Positions 21,801 through 29,253 of a stretch of 64,000 nt of DNA are shown one piece after another. The stretch lies in assembly GCA_027923505.1 (NCBI GenBank), contig BROI01000009.1, positions 186,001 to 250,000 of the forward strand, in the 5' to 3' direction. The notes below the pieces were generated by a model. It searched no databases. It had not been told where the DNA came from and saw nothing but the letters and a program-made list of their open reading frames with translations. Each line of letters starts with the position of its first letter. Within the stretch, counting starts at the first letter, position 1. This DNA comes from Mayamaea pseudoterrestris (Eukaryota > Bacillariophyta > Bacillariophyceae > Sellaphorales > Sellaphoraceae). The position numbers were made by a program, and so were the translations under genes.

Positions 21801-23780
21801 TTCCTACTTGCTTACAACTGGAAGCGAAATCTCTTTAAAAATATCGTCTCAAGTCTTGTCGAGAAAGAGAAGCTGCGCTTTCGATCGGTGGAGTCGTCGG
21901 TCGATGCATTACAAAGGCACTGCTTAAAGGAAATTGCTCCGCGGTGCAATGCGTCCGTAGCTGCCTTGTCTCCCACAAGGAACTCTATGCCACATTCCAA
22001 CGAGAAAGACAAAGCCAAAGTGACAGAGCCAGTCACGGTAGCGAATGCGAAACCAGCCCGTCGAGCGACGAGACCATTATCGATACGACGTCCGAAGCTC
22101 ATTGGCGTCTCTGTTGAAGGTTCAGCGGCTAAAGCTTTGGCAGCTTCACGAGAGCGCGCTAGTTCGAAATTGTTTAGAGGTGGAGCGAATGCTGCTTTAT
22201 CCAAGAAAGAAGAACAATCGGCCATGGCCGTTAAAACGCCAATGATGACTGCGGTTGCATCAATGAATCCGTCAGCTAACCCGACGGAACTACAACAAAA
22301 AACCAAACAACACTTGCCGTGTCTATCGAATGTTCCGTGCCTGACGAGGACGCGTGCAAAGCAGCGTTTCGCTAGGACCTCGCACATTGCTGCACTTTGT
22401 TTATCAATGTCACGACAAAAACGTATCTCTCTCGACGAAGCTAGTTTTTTGTTTAATTTTGGTCCAGCGCCACTTTCTTGGTCGGAAGTCTTAGATGTTT
22501 TTGATCTTCCAGAAAACATAACATGTGCCCATCTTCTTTCTTTCGCAAAGGCTCTATGTGGATGGGTTGTTGACCTGCATATTGTAACCCCTTTGGACGC
22601 AGGTACCAAAGCCCAGAGTGAGTCCGTCGCTATCACTGGTGTTTTTAAACGAGCTCGGACATTTCGATGCCGGGTGATAATTCGCTTAACTTTGGAAGGA
22701 AGCCGGATTCGATCCTCCGGCAAGATTCTAACGCTAGACCGGAAGAAAATTGTTTTAAGACGTCATAAACAGCGCGAAATGGAGTCGATATCCTTAAATA
22801 CCTTAGCCGGCGACATGCACAGGGCTCTATCTCTGGATATTTTTGACTATTACTCCTCTATGGCAGAAGCTATGGTGAAGGCACCGGGGGAAGTCAGTGG
22901 ACGTGCTAACGCCATCTGCCTGATAAATTGGCTTAACAGTCACTTTGCTATGGGACGACGAGGAAACTACAAGATTTTTTACTGTTCTGCTGATACTGCT
23001 TCATATTATGATTCATTCATCGATGATTTTGGAACTGCGCAACTTTTCCGCTGGTTGTTTGCGAATCACAACAGCAACACGTTGCCATGTGGTGGTGATA
23101 CATTGCTCTTAACGCAGGAAGTTGTCATTCGCGGAACACGCTCTCTGTGCTTTTTATCATGCGATTCCTGCAAACCTGGAACGATGAAACTTCTTTTCCT
23201 GTGTCGGTCAGAAGGAAGAAACCTCTCCGAGTTGACATTTCGCGAAAGCTCATGCGTTGCTTCATCAATCAAAGACCAGATTGCGACCGACGGAGCAGGC
23301 TTAATGCTGCAAGAGCTCCGAAACGCCGCGACGAGGCTTCGGCTCCAACGTCTGTGGAAGGTACTTTCTGGCTCGTTGAATACAGAGCCTTCGCAGTTAG
23401 ATTTACAGGCAGTGTTAGAGCTCAGCTGCGTCAGGAGCTTGACAACTACTGTAACGGCGAACTTTGACGTGAAGCTTGCCGGCTCGTTGCTCGCTGGACG
23501 CAAATGGGGCCTTTTGCTCCGGGCATTGCAGAACGATCCTGCGTTTTCGCCTTCATATGAGCTGTTAAGGGGCGGAGCTTCTCGACAACGCCTCTTCTAC
23601 CTGCAATCTGCCGACATATTTGTTTCGTTGTCGAAGACAAGCGACGATGACATTATCAGCATTGACGCATTATATCAGGAGCATACTACGGAGGGAGTTG
23701 GCGTCACGGTTGCCCAAAGGGTGTGTAACTTTTTCATTCTTTTTCTCTGGAACGATTTGTTGCAAGAATGTCATGAATAG
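15828..23780 (+). CDS. Giant SZT2-like protein (KICSTOR-type)
   Basis: A 2650-residue intronless protein. The N-terminal part follows the layout of animal SZT2, the large KICSTOR subunit that brings GATOR1 to lysosomes and restrains TORC1: a block MAFVLDASPTLTSTFG (SZT2: FVLDLSPS), a conserved RPFRVP-like segment here LVKPVRAPISAKKG, then LHAGDAALNSLSSSARPMIV and VVATDGRAVVCDSS near residue 300, and ATGGCFYD near residue 390. The remaining 2200 residues show no motif that I can name; SZT2 proteins contain repeated longin-like pairs that are poorly conserved. An acidic linker (DDETDSDDGEPP) lies near residue 1195 and a basic Ala/Lys-rich linker near 2065-2150. The ATG at 15828 precedes a short hydrophobic start. 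Orthology is inferred from the N-terminal quarter only. Confidence 0.6.
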   Translation: MEASSSPPAPLSSIVGNAVILLSDWDRFGLEERSLYHFDLSHFASFADDLGASDDSANRHEEKVKERMDSNTRPCGFKYLLECVPKDVRLRSEQKRKLKSDVKALNSKKVKQTTICYQPMHLPLKISPTSAIYFTYETTRMAFVLDASPTLTSTFGYSQFQHDPACCPLDRLAGMACTFFESLVKPVRAPISAKKGIWRPLLAVSVVAVLPRQVSDAVPKTILLVRDFRVSDEVTARELAERIDFWVLTMVEQEIAHSLGRRSERSSFCDLGSVPSCTTLLKDLLHAGDAALNSLSSSARPMIVVATDGRAVVCDSSIEILSDVNRVDVPLVVLDLSSKESHISLHNLSQQGFPESTSTISRDPFVAIGDAFPLHYSDDTEAIYAICKATGGCFYDKTLLDEAATSLTGEVQSESDKFHDVFCSYKRHLLRINAVQWYTLFSLSPLTPTVGMQLARLAPPLYLRQKALKSKETDSSLKRKSENITGMDAIAITRNNLSVGLVHDKRKLITARSILATYFVNPVKIKSLLVMRIKEGYLIKQYGSSTFDSDKILIQFTLQADVGATILYELSYRALPGHRNKVGFAHIKIELYGEQSFLQKVKQDYLAPGELHSSSQVTAQKLSQSLCRLLHSVRRDDMLMPYLSPVRWGDHLSTSDTPFIRLLSSLTRIQKQRHFRVDTFDVVVAKNATIVSGSLTFGEDQLVRVLIHWATQTLPNGHSVVKHVISSAGLPVYCLVEIEKGAQCLFSVSVLTSGGTEVGLRLYLLSSLLQELRAKQESSVLKKMMSTSIVGMRLTKAHYSKYLEQQISRTSWNLDNDPELLPLLVKRRTGVDGFTLLEETGDVYCLLAKFLPSTARNSFFDEPGDLVQYEVHKSNDCFRVDIYMESESSKFRLRHPWLSDDLTPLIFTRMVDTLRTKDKACGRALQCRTTLKSLLDGAVIQDPWVYAKRLLKHAQRFSTKLRCFGTRRSGKADDILYALTRISLLNGCLGARVAGLSTGDGYNIPELPCQMNRPASWYFLEHALGTVSVAYLTSTISNDKSEAAPTFSYYDLVIFAVQVSNIYSRRDAMSGELSADAPAIPDSVLTFASHVERSHRLNISAAAYLALLNDEETFFEEDQVRQILQPLHFLNVCSLKTTACSELRALLAIKLRYVVDGLYFYNEETDLSPVVHQKIDDESDNFTLHSVADDETDSDDGEPPQVQSGRQDTFEGTLSTIAAYAPDPPLFARITGLEHDDGISRQVSIFLSVFDTSRSSLPDSHCRAANELSTLLNSFVAERTLERLRHQGQSISDGELRTVKSCLRQARNVALSCMELNVYVGTLDAMVAACAPVGCGREVEEAFTLMLSLLCRNDQLAFVPHAGGGFAILETEKTSSALAFFAFVEVNKAHQIIIQVHHPSGSNASAETLSMIRGLILAICLRTNQILLLKRLHVTRVASTLLIPNLPSTDLSASALNPIGTLAFSPGAFRCPMVFEYSFTVFYRCAASLPQIARAVKSTVLHPFTINNNRSHFVYKDESESVFYMELAPREDNQIVLLVYGVCEPCLSVTSQLTALIDKKLLQIAVDTLSSLLTKNSHYIWKDKDLEFVQKFEEVWTKVDLGREFNAPQERVYTFDGQLFDRGFLMLFFRQNLCGSSFFHVLNHASAALRTPLEDGTTDIPSLFFYNNAPATLDPKLQPNSTLTVEGAEYARMAGTGVAIIEVQFSTKTSDSVRESVSNHVSELPYPVLLPAVHAHDSTGIIGDHDLWVRVKVTSTALHRDAVHRWVKLTLDQVLLSSTIERHIELMQSRIAAPGVSTVAELSSNYEARRCNAIESVCPGLPLLEELLATESPHPGILKSIHLGLIRSSDVATVALDSVDLIISQLVRACSGNVNSHIWSHLSVVRILRGKKYQPCRVCWNDTREIMFEVSSHQLEGGKRMVDRSTENPEYLFAYSTPNVDDDDGLWASSLKLFKEVAISGNTLPGYPHERDPRAFRRSFAFILSVTRNRRFLLAYNWKRNLFKNIVSSLVEKEKLRFRSVESSVDALQRHCLKEIAPRCNASVAALSPTRNSMPHSNEKDKAKVTEPVTVANAKPARRATRPLSIRRPKLIGVSVEGSAAKALAASRERASSKLFRGGANAALSKKEEQSAMAVKTPMMTAVASMNPSANPTELQQKTKQHLPCLSNVPCLTRTRAKQRFARTSHIAALCLSMSRQKRISLDEASFLFNFGPAPLSWSEVLDVFDLPENITCAHLLSFAKALCGWVVDLHIVTPLDAGTKAQSESVAITGVFKRARTFRCRVIIRLTLEGSRIRSSGKILTLDRKKIVLRRHKQREMESISLNTLAGDMHRALSLDIFDYYSSMAEAMVKAPGEVSGRANAICLINWLNSHFAMGRRGNYKIFYCSADTASYYDSFIDDFGTAQLFRWLFANHNSNTLPCGGDTLLLTQEVVIRGTRSLCFLSCDSCKPGTMKLLFLCRSEGRNLSELTFRESSCVASSIKDQIATDGAGLMLQELRNAATRLRLQRLWKVLSGSLNTEPSQLDLQAVLELSCVRSLTTTVTANFDVKLAGSLLAGRKWGLLLRALQNDPAFSPSYELLRGGASRQRLFYLQSADIFVSLSKTSDDDIISIDALYQEHTTEGVGVTVAQRVCNFFILFLWNDLLQECHE

Positions 23781-24117
23781 ATATACAATACAATTTGTTC
23801 GCAAGAACTATAAGAGAACGCAGGGTGTCGCCACGTCGAAATCAAAACCAACCGAAGCGGCTACAAATAATGATGAACCTGCCAGAATCGCTGCCAGCCA
23901 GTCACCGCAGTTGTGGTACAAGTCAAGTAGCAAGGCTTGTAGCTAGAAAACGCAATAACTCCCAGTATTGGTGCATTTACCTGGAGTGTGGCAACAATTT
24001 GGTCATTGGTCTTGTTGCATTGCTACGATTGATGGACGCGTATATGCAAACAAAATCAGGTATTGCTCGACGACAAATGCTGCTATTAAATAGTGTTGAC
24101 TGCCATCTAATTATATC
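23781..24117. other. Intergenic, convergent 3' ends
   Basis: This 337-bp stretch lies between the 3' ends of the SZT2-like and COA7-like genes. Nothing is supported here; the open frame at its start overlaps the SZT2-like stop in another frame and looks like chance. Confidence 0.4.
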
Positions 24118-25160
24118 TTAAAACCCACCAAATAGATGAATGTGCTCCTGCGTCTTCGCCTTATAATATGCTGCCTTCTCTTCGTCGGCAGGCACCCCAT
24201 CGTCTCCGTGCGAATACATGACGGCGAGGTTGTGGCAGCTAGTCACATGCGAGCCCGACATGCATGCCTTCTCCAGTAAGACTCTTGCGCGTGTCGGATC
24301 TCGCGCAATAAAGTAGGCTTCATTGTCTCTCGTAGCGCGATTCTCCTCGTTCTCCCGGTGCATCAATGGTACTTCTCCTCGAGCCTCCTCGGGACTGACA
24401 TTGTCGGCAAACTTATTAACTCTGTCACCACGTAGAAGCATAGCTGCAAGAGTATAGCAGCTGATCGAGTCGCCAAGTTCGTCGCAGTTGTGTTGATATA
24501 GTTCTGTCAATAATGAGATAAACAAAGCGTTCGTTCGGTCGTGAGTTTTCATCATGCCAAGCCGAGTGATATAGCGTCGCAGGCCGTACCCATGGCTTTT
24601 TTAGGATCATGAGGAACTTTTCCTAAAGTATTTGGCCGAGTGCACAGTATCTGCGCTTGAAGGAAACACGCCCCGCCATGGCCACCTCGACAAGCCCGAT
24701 CAAACAGTTGGTATCCTTCAGTCCGATCAAATGCAATGTTTCCCTTGCCAGTCATTAGCATCTTTGCCAGATTGAAACACCCTGCCGGGTATGCCATTGT
24801 TCCATCAACCAGAACGCCATTGGGCGACTTGTCATTCTTCGGCCGAAAGCAAACGTTTCTATACAAGTCAGCCGCTTCCTTGTGTTTCCGTTCGAATAAA
24901 CTTAAATATTCCCCTGTAGCAAAACAAGCTACCATCGGACCCTTTCCTCTGTCGCACGCTTGCTTATAGTCTTCGACTTGCTGTCGCGACTCTTCGTCAA
25001 TGACATTCGGAAGTTCCGCTGCAATTCGATCAATTGCATCATACTCCTTGCCAGATGGTGATGGAAAGACTGATGAGCCGTCGTCGGAAGGCGGTGCCAG
25101 GATGGGTTCTTCCATAATTTTGGACGAAGAATTGTTGGACTGACTGTGAGCAGCTCCCAT
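24118..25160 (-). CDS. Sel1-repeat protein, COA7-like (2 exons)
   Basis: Probably related to COA7, a cysteine-rich Sel1-repeat protein of the mitochondrial intermembrane space that helps assemble cytochrome c oxidase. Exons are 25160-24590 and 24503-24118, joined across an 86-bp intron (GTACGG...TTGACAG) that restores a perfect repeat, DPKKAME/LYQHNCDELGD; 318 residues result. Sel1-like units recur: KEAADLYRNVC, PAGCFNLAKMLMTGKGNIAF, GYQLFDRACRGGHGGACF, ISCYTLAAMLLRG, ARVLLEKACMSGSHVTSC and NLAVMYSHGDDGV. Each repeat carries paired cysteines about 36 residues apart, as in COA7. The N-terminus is Ser- and acid-rich with a Gly2 (MGAAHS), which could be myristoylated instead. Without splicing the gene would appear as two overlapping frames. 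Repeat class is firm, COA7 orthology moderate. Confidence 0.8.
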
Positions 25161-25489
25161 AATAAAAGCTCCTCTTGTGCGATCGAGTGTTGTAGATTGT
25201 CACTCCTACTAACAGTGAAGAATACTGGAGTACTAATGTATGTTATGAGCGAGAGCGGACGATTGTCATCATGATGTTTGTCGCGCTTCGACGATGCATG
25301 ATGGTGAGTCAGTCGACCTTCTCCATTGACGTCCCAAATGTAGTGAAAAGTTAGTGAAAGATTAGTGAAAGCGCCTGTGTCGTGCTGCGACAACAGCAGT
25401 TTCTGGGGAAGCGTGATCCGACGACAAAAAATGGCGAACACCCGACCACTCCAGCTTCACCCGACCTTCCAGGAATTGCATGTTGTTAT
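25161..25489. other. Divergent intergenic region
   Basis: This 329-bp stretch separates the COA7-like gene from the nitrilase gene. The nitrilase frame extends into it as far as a GTG at 25382 without an ATG. The direct repeat AGTGAAA occurs three times near 25340-25372. Confidence 0.4.
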
Positions 25490-26578
25490 ATGAACAAGTT
25501 GCTGTCATCGATTGTTGTTGTTCTTCTATCTTTCATTTCCGCTCCAATCATTCCGATCAAAGGCTTGCCGACTGCATCACTGGCACCCATGTCTGCTTCT
25601 CGCATCGCCGTAGGTCAGCTTCGAACGACGAACAGTAAAATCAAGTCCTTGATTGATGCGGGGTGCTGTGCACGCCTTGCGAAGGAGCATGGGGCAGTCA
25701 TGCTGTTTCTTCCGGAGAATTTTGGATTCATGGGAAAATCAACGGAGGAAACGATTGAGCAGGCAGAGTCAATGGCAAAAATAAAGGCGAATTCGCCAAC
25801 GGTGACACAAGCGATAAGAGAAACGTTAGCTCCATCGTACGTCACGCAGAAAATGTCATGCATCTCGACAAGCGGCAGCACCAACGACTCCATCTCACTC
25901 CTCGATGGTCTCAAGACGATTGCGGTGGAATCTGGCTTATGGATATCTGCCTGCATGCACACGGCGGGAGCGCCACCATCAGCGGTAGGAACGTCGCGCA
26001 TATACAATACACACTTCATTTTGGATGCGTCGGGAATGATACAAGCACATTACCACAAAATTCACCTGTTCGACGTGGCAATTACCGACCAAGTGGAGCT
26101 CCGAGAAAGCGCTAGTACGGCACCAGGCTCGCAAGTGGTTGTTTGCGACTCACCCATTGGGAGACTTGGTTTATCTACCTGCTACGACATTCGATTTCCA
26201 CAACTCTATGCAGAATTAGTAGACAAGGGCGCACAAATCTTGTTGGTGCCTGCGGCGTTTACGCCTGTCACGGGCAGGGCACATTGGCACTTGTTGCTGA
26301 GGGCACGTGCAGCGGAAACGCAATGCTATGTGGTAGCGGCGGCGCAGTATGGAGTCCACAATGAAAGGCGGATCAGCTATGGGCATTCGCTCGTGGTGGA
26401 TCCATGGGGCGTAGTTCTTGCGGATGCGGGTGGAATGGACTCATCGTTGGACGCAGCCGCAGCAGACGTTCCTGAGCCTCCCAGTGTGTTTTGCTGCGAC
26501 ATTGATGTCGAGAAGTTGCACCTTGTTCGACAACGGATGCCGGTGCAGAAACATCGGGCGAATGCCAACTACAAGTAG
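25490..26578 (+). CDS. Nitrilase-superfamily amidase (NIT1-like)
   Basis: Likely the deaminated-glutathione amidase type (NIT1), a repair enzyme of the carbon-nitrogen hydrolase superfamily. The catalytic triad is visible: Glu in FLPENFGFMG, Lys in YHKIHLFDV and Cys in GLSTCYDIRFPQLY. RIYNTHFILDASG and VPAAFTPVTGRAHWHLLLRARA are typical of the NIT1 branch. Only GTG stands at the upstream end of the frame (25382), so the start is the ATG at 25490, which opens a signal peptide (MNKLLSSIVVVLLSFISAP). A second in-frame ATG (MSASRIAVGQL) sits exactly where cytosolic NIT1 proteins begin, so two forms with different locations are possible. 362 residues from the first ATG. The stop is 18 bp from the convergent phosphatase gene. 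Confidence 0.87.
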   Translation: MNKLLSSIVVVLLSFISAPIIPIKGLPTASLAPMSASRIAVGQLRTTNSKIKSLIDAGCCARLAKEHGAVMLFLPENFGFMGKSTEETIEQAESMAKIKANSPTVTQAIRETLAPSYVTQKMSCISTSGSTNDSISLLDGLKTIAVESGLWISACMHTAGAPPSAVGTSRIYNTHFILDASGMIQAHYHKIHLFDVAITDQVELRESASTAPGSQVVVCDSPIGRLGLSTCYDIRFPQLYAELVDKGAQILLVPAAFTPVTGRAHWHLLLRARAAETQCYVVAAAQYGVHNERRISYGHSLVVDPWGVVLADAGGMDSSLDAAAADVPEPPSVFCCDIDVEKLHLVRQRMPVQKHRANANYK

Positions 26579-26596
26579 CATGTGCATGTACCAATT

Positions 26597-27400
26597 TTAA
26601 TCATATTTACACACATATTCTCCATCCAGTATTCGTCGATGGAACTCAATGATGTTTGGCTGCTTCCATAGCGTCGACTTGACATTTCGTAGCTTACAAA
26701 ACCGGCGATTTAGCTCTTTTCGATCAACCATTGGATCCTTGTAAAGCATCCAGGCAAAGACGGCGGCTGCGGACCGACCATGGCCTGCTCGACAATGTAC
26801 GTAAACCTTTTCCCCTTGATCTCGGTGCTTTTGTATAAAGTCTACGGCTAGTTCCAAATGTTCAACGGTAGGAATGAAGTGATCTACGGTAGGAAGATGA
26901 AGATAGTCGCACCCCAACGCATCGTAACGTTGGATCGGACCATTGTACTCCTCGCACATGTTGACAATGCCGCTAACTCCGTAATCATGACGAAGTCGCT
27001 CGGGCCACTTCAAGAACCCAAACGGTGCTCCTCCAATAATGACAGTCTCGTCAATTACCGTCGTCCAACTGCCAACCCACAGGCGCCTGACAGCCGTGAT
27101 CGGTAAGGTCGGCCAAAAGAGCGCTCGACTGACAACAGCCGAGAGTGGCTGCGGGAGTAAAGCCTTTTGATTCAAAATATACAAGGCAACTGTGACACCG
27201 AGGAAGGTTTTGCAGGATGATTGCAGGAAGCGAGGCAGGGAAAAGACAGTGGCGTTCCACAGGCCGTCGGATTGGAATAAGGCAGCTGGAATTCGACTAC
27301 GCGTCTGGAAGTCATGGCGACTGTCATTCTTCTTTAAATTTGGATGAAACGCTCGCGTACTGCCAAAGGATAAGGCTCTGGGCTTTGTTTCGCGTGTCAT
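26597..27400 (-). CDS. PTPMT1-like dual-specificity phosphatase
   Basis: A 267-residue protein with the phosphatase loop VHCRAGHGRSAA (Cys nucleophile and Arg of the CX5R motif; general-acid Asp likely in PTVDHFIPT). This loop and the upstream IIGGAPFGFLKWPERLRHDY and VNMCEEYNG match the PTPMT1 and plant PTPMT1-like group, of which the animal member removes the phosphate from phosphatidylglycerophosphate in cardiolipin synthesis. One membrane helix (FLGVTVALYILNQKALLP) lies near residue 75, after a basic N-terminus, fitting anchoring in the inner mitochondrial membrane, although a plastid membrane cannot be excluded. The ATG at 27400 is the first in frame. Two TACCGGTA palindromes lie 144 and 286 bp upstream. 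The substrate is inferred from the family. Confidence 0.78.
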   Translation of the reverse strand: MTRETKPRALSFGSTRAFHPNLKKNDSRHDFQTRSRIPAALFQSDGLWNATVFSLPRFLQSSCKTFLGVTVALYILNQKALLPQPLSAVVSRALFWPTLPITAVRRLWVGSWTTVIDETVIIGGAPFGFLKWPERLRHDYGVSGIVNMCEEYNGPIQRYDALGCDYLHLPTVDHFIPTVEHLELAVDFIQKHRDQGEKVYVHCRAGHGRSAAAVFAWMLYKDPMVDRKELNRRFCKLRNVKSTLWKQPNIIEFHRRILDGEYVCKYD

Positions 27401-27543
27401 GCTTACGACTTTGCCAGAAAGAACCTACCAATATACGGAGGTGGAATTAGACAGTGAACCTATCGCGTCGAAGGTGCTTTCCCTCAACGTGTATCGCTGC
27501 GACAATGGCTTCCCCGCCATCATCAGTTGCGTATCAAACCACA

Positions 27544-27551
27544 TACCGGTA
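27544..27551. promoter_or_regulatory. TACCGGTA palindrome (site 2)
   Basis: Exact palindrome 144 bp upstream of the PTPMT1-like ATG (27400, minus strand). A near-copy TACCGGTG follows about 35 bp further away. Confidence 0.4.
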
Positions 27552-27685
27552 CGAGTGCATTACTATGTTGTACTCCTACCGGTGGGGTTAATTATCTACT
27601 TGGTGTCAAGCGGTAAGATCGGATGCAGTTTCATGCTTAGATTTTAGCTAGAAGATATCTACGTCCATCAACCACGTCCATACAG

Positions 27686-27693
27686 TACCGGTA
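27686..27693. promoter_or_regulatory. TACCGGTA palindrome (site 3)
   Basis: Exact palindrome a few bases from the stop of the WD40 gene and 286 bp upstream of the PTPMT1-like ATG. It could belong to either gene's flank. Confidence 0.35.
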
Positions 27694-27696
27694 GTT

Positions 27697-29052
27697 TCAT
27701 TGCCATCCAATATAATCTGAATCATGCGCCCATATGATGCATTGGCCGTCGTACCCGGCTGTGGATACTACTGAAGAATGTTCAGGATGCGTTGCAATCG
27801 CACACACGGGTCGACAATGCCCTTGGAGCTTTTGTACAACAGTGGCCGAAACCAAGTCATACAAAATTGCTGATCCGTCCTCCGACCCCGATACGATTGT
27901 GGCATCGTCACTCGACAAGCTGCATCTCAAGCCGAAGTGCCCAGCAGTGTGACTTCCACTGTAGGTATTGAGTAGGTCGCCATTGTCAAGTTCAATGAGG
28001 CGAATAGCGCCATCCAAGCAGGAAATGGCGAGACAGAGGCCGTCAAAGGTTGGTGACATGCCAGTGACGGGACTATTCATACAGTCCGTCCGGATGACCC
28101 CCATTCGCAGGTCATACGATCTAACGTGTCCATCCACCGACGATGCGCGAATGACAGCATGGTCGGATGTAGCAACAACGTGCAAGTCCGTGACCGAATC
28201 CTTGGCATCCTTCAATGTTTGAATCGGCTCGTTGCTTCGACTCCTTCCGTCCCAAATCTTGACCATTGCATCGTAGCTTGCCGACATGTAGGTATTTGCA
28301 CTTGGTCCAAAGGCAACTGCGTTAATACGGCCAAAGTGTTGTCCCTGAAAGCGTCGGAGTGGTTTCGTAGACAAAACGTCGTATAGGACCAGAGTCTTGT
28401 CAGAGGCCGCCAAGAGGCAAGCTGAATTCTCATCATGTATGGCAAGAGCAGAAACTGGATGAGCCATGCCATCTCGATAGGTTTGGACAGGAAGCGCTTG
28501 TGGGAGCAATCGCGGTGGCACCTTGTCCATGGCTGGTGAGGCACCTCCAAGGTGACATGAGAATGGCCGCGGAGGAGGAGGAAAGGCAGGATCGAGACGA
28601 GCCGGGTTCCACAGGCGGACAGTGCAATCCGCGCCAGCTGTCGCACAATATTTTCCAGACGCTATGAACAAGATAGAAGGTGATGTCATGCATGGGTGAT
28701 GGGTGATAGTAGACTGCACAAAATGACAAATAACGAGTAAAATCAAACAAACAAGCCGTGAAATCTCAGCTCAAAGTGAAGGAATATGATATCTCTAGTG
28801 GTCGTCCTTTGACTAAATTTGAGTCATTCAGTCCAAGCGCGAGAATATCTTCATCATTGATTTATCGCTTGTAATGTTGTCCGTCCGTCAGTGATGCACC
28901 ATGTCGGCTGTCGGCTGACACACGCAAGCCTCTGCTCATTCCATTATCATACCTGTAAAACTCACAGCTTGAATCGGTCCTTCATGTCCAACAAGTCGAG
29001 CCACAGGCAAAGAAGGAACGTTGTGAGGAACCTTTGCGTAACATGCCTCCAT
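27697..29052 (-). CDS. WD40 protein, WDR83/MORG1-like (2 exons)
   Basis: A seven-bladed WD40 scaffold; WDR83/MORG1 organises MAP-kinase modules and associates with the spliceosome in animals. Exons are 29052-28953 and 28661-27697 with a 291-bp GTATGA...TTCATAG intron; the joined codon gives VSFTASGKYCATAGADCTVR, a continuous blade. Blades include CTVRLWNPARLDP, LAASDKTLVLYDV, MSASYDAMVKIWDGRSR, SSVDGHVRSYDLRMGVI (the most diagnostic match to WDR83), SCLDGAIRLIELDNG, SGSEDGSAILYDL and STAGYDGQCIIW. The frame is open upstream to a TTG, but the first ATG is 29052, giving 354 residues. An insertion in the first blade (PPPPRPFSCHLGG region) is not usual. A TTCTTCAG just upstream of the ATG could be an acceptor for a 5' untranslated exon. 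Confidence 0.87.
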
Positions 29053-29253
29053 GGATCGATCCAAGCCTGAAGAACAAGGTAAAAATATGCGGCTGAGCGT
29101 CGCGAGATGGTTCACAGCCAATCAAATTGCTTATTCAGATGCCGGTAAGACAAACCACGCATTGGTTAACCCCCATGAGGGCTTATATGAAAAAAACTAG
29201 GGTTTGATAACAGCCGCATCACATGCAATCGTGTTAAGCATAACTAACTAATT

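Noticed and set aside
21812-22723. 303-codon minus-strand frame inside the SZT2-like gene
   Set aside because: Arg/Ser-rich composition typical of antisense to a coding frame; no ATG-associated features or motifs.
24118-25160. Two separate overlapping genes
   Set aside because: An 86-bp intron with good sites joins the two frames in phase and restores a perfect Sel1 repeat.
27399-27647. Plus-strand frame of 82 codons with one hydrophobic stretch
   Set aside because: It starts inside the phosphatase start codon on the other strand, covers two TACCGGTA sites and has no family features.
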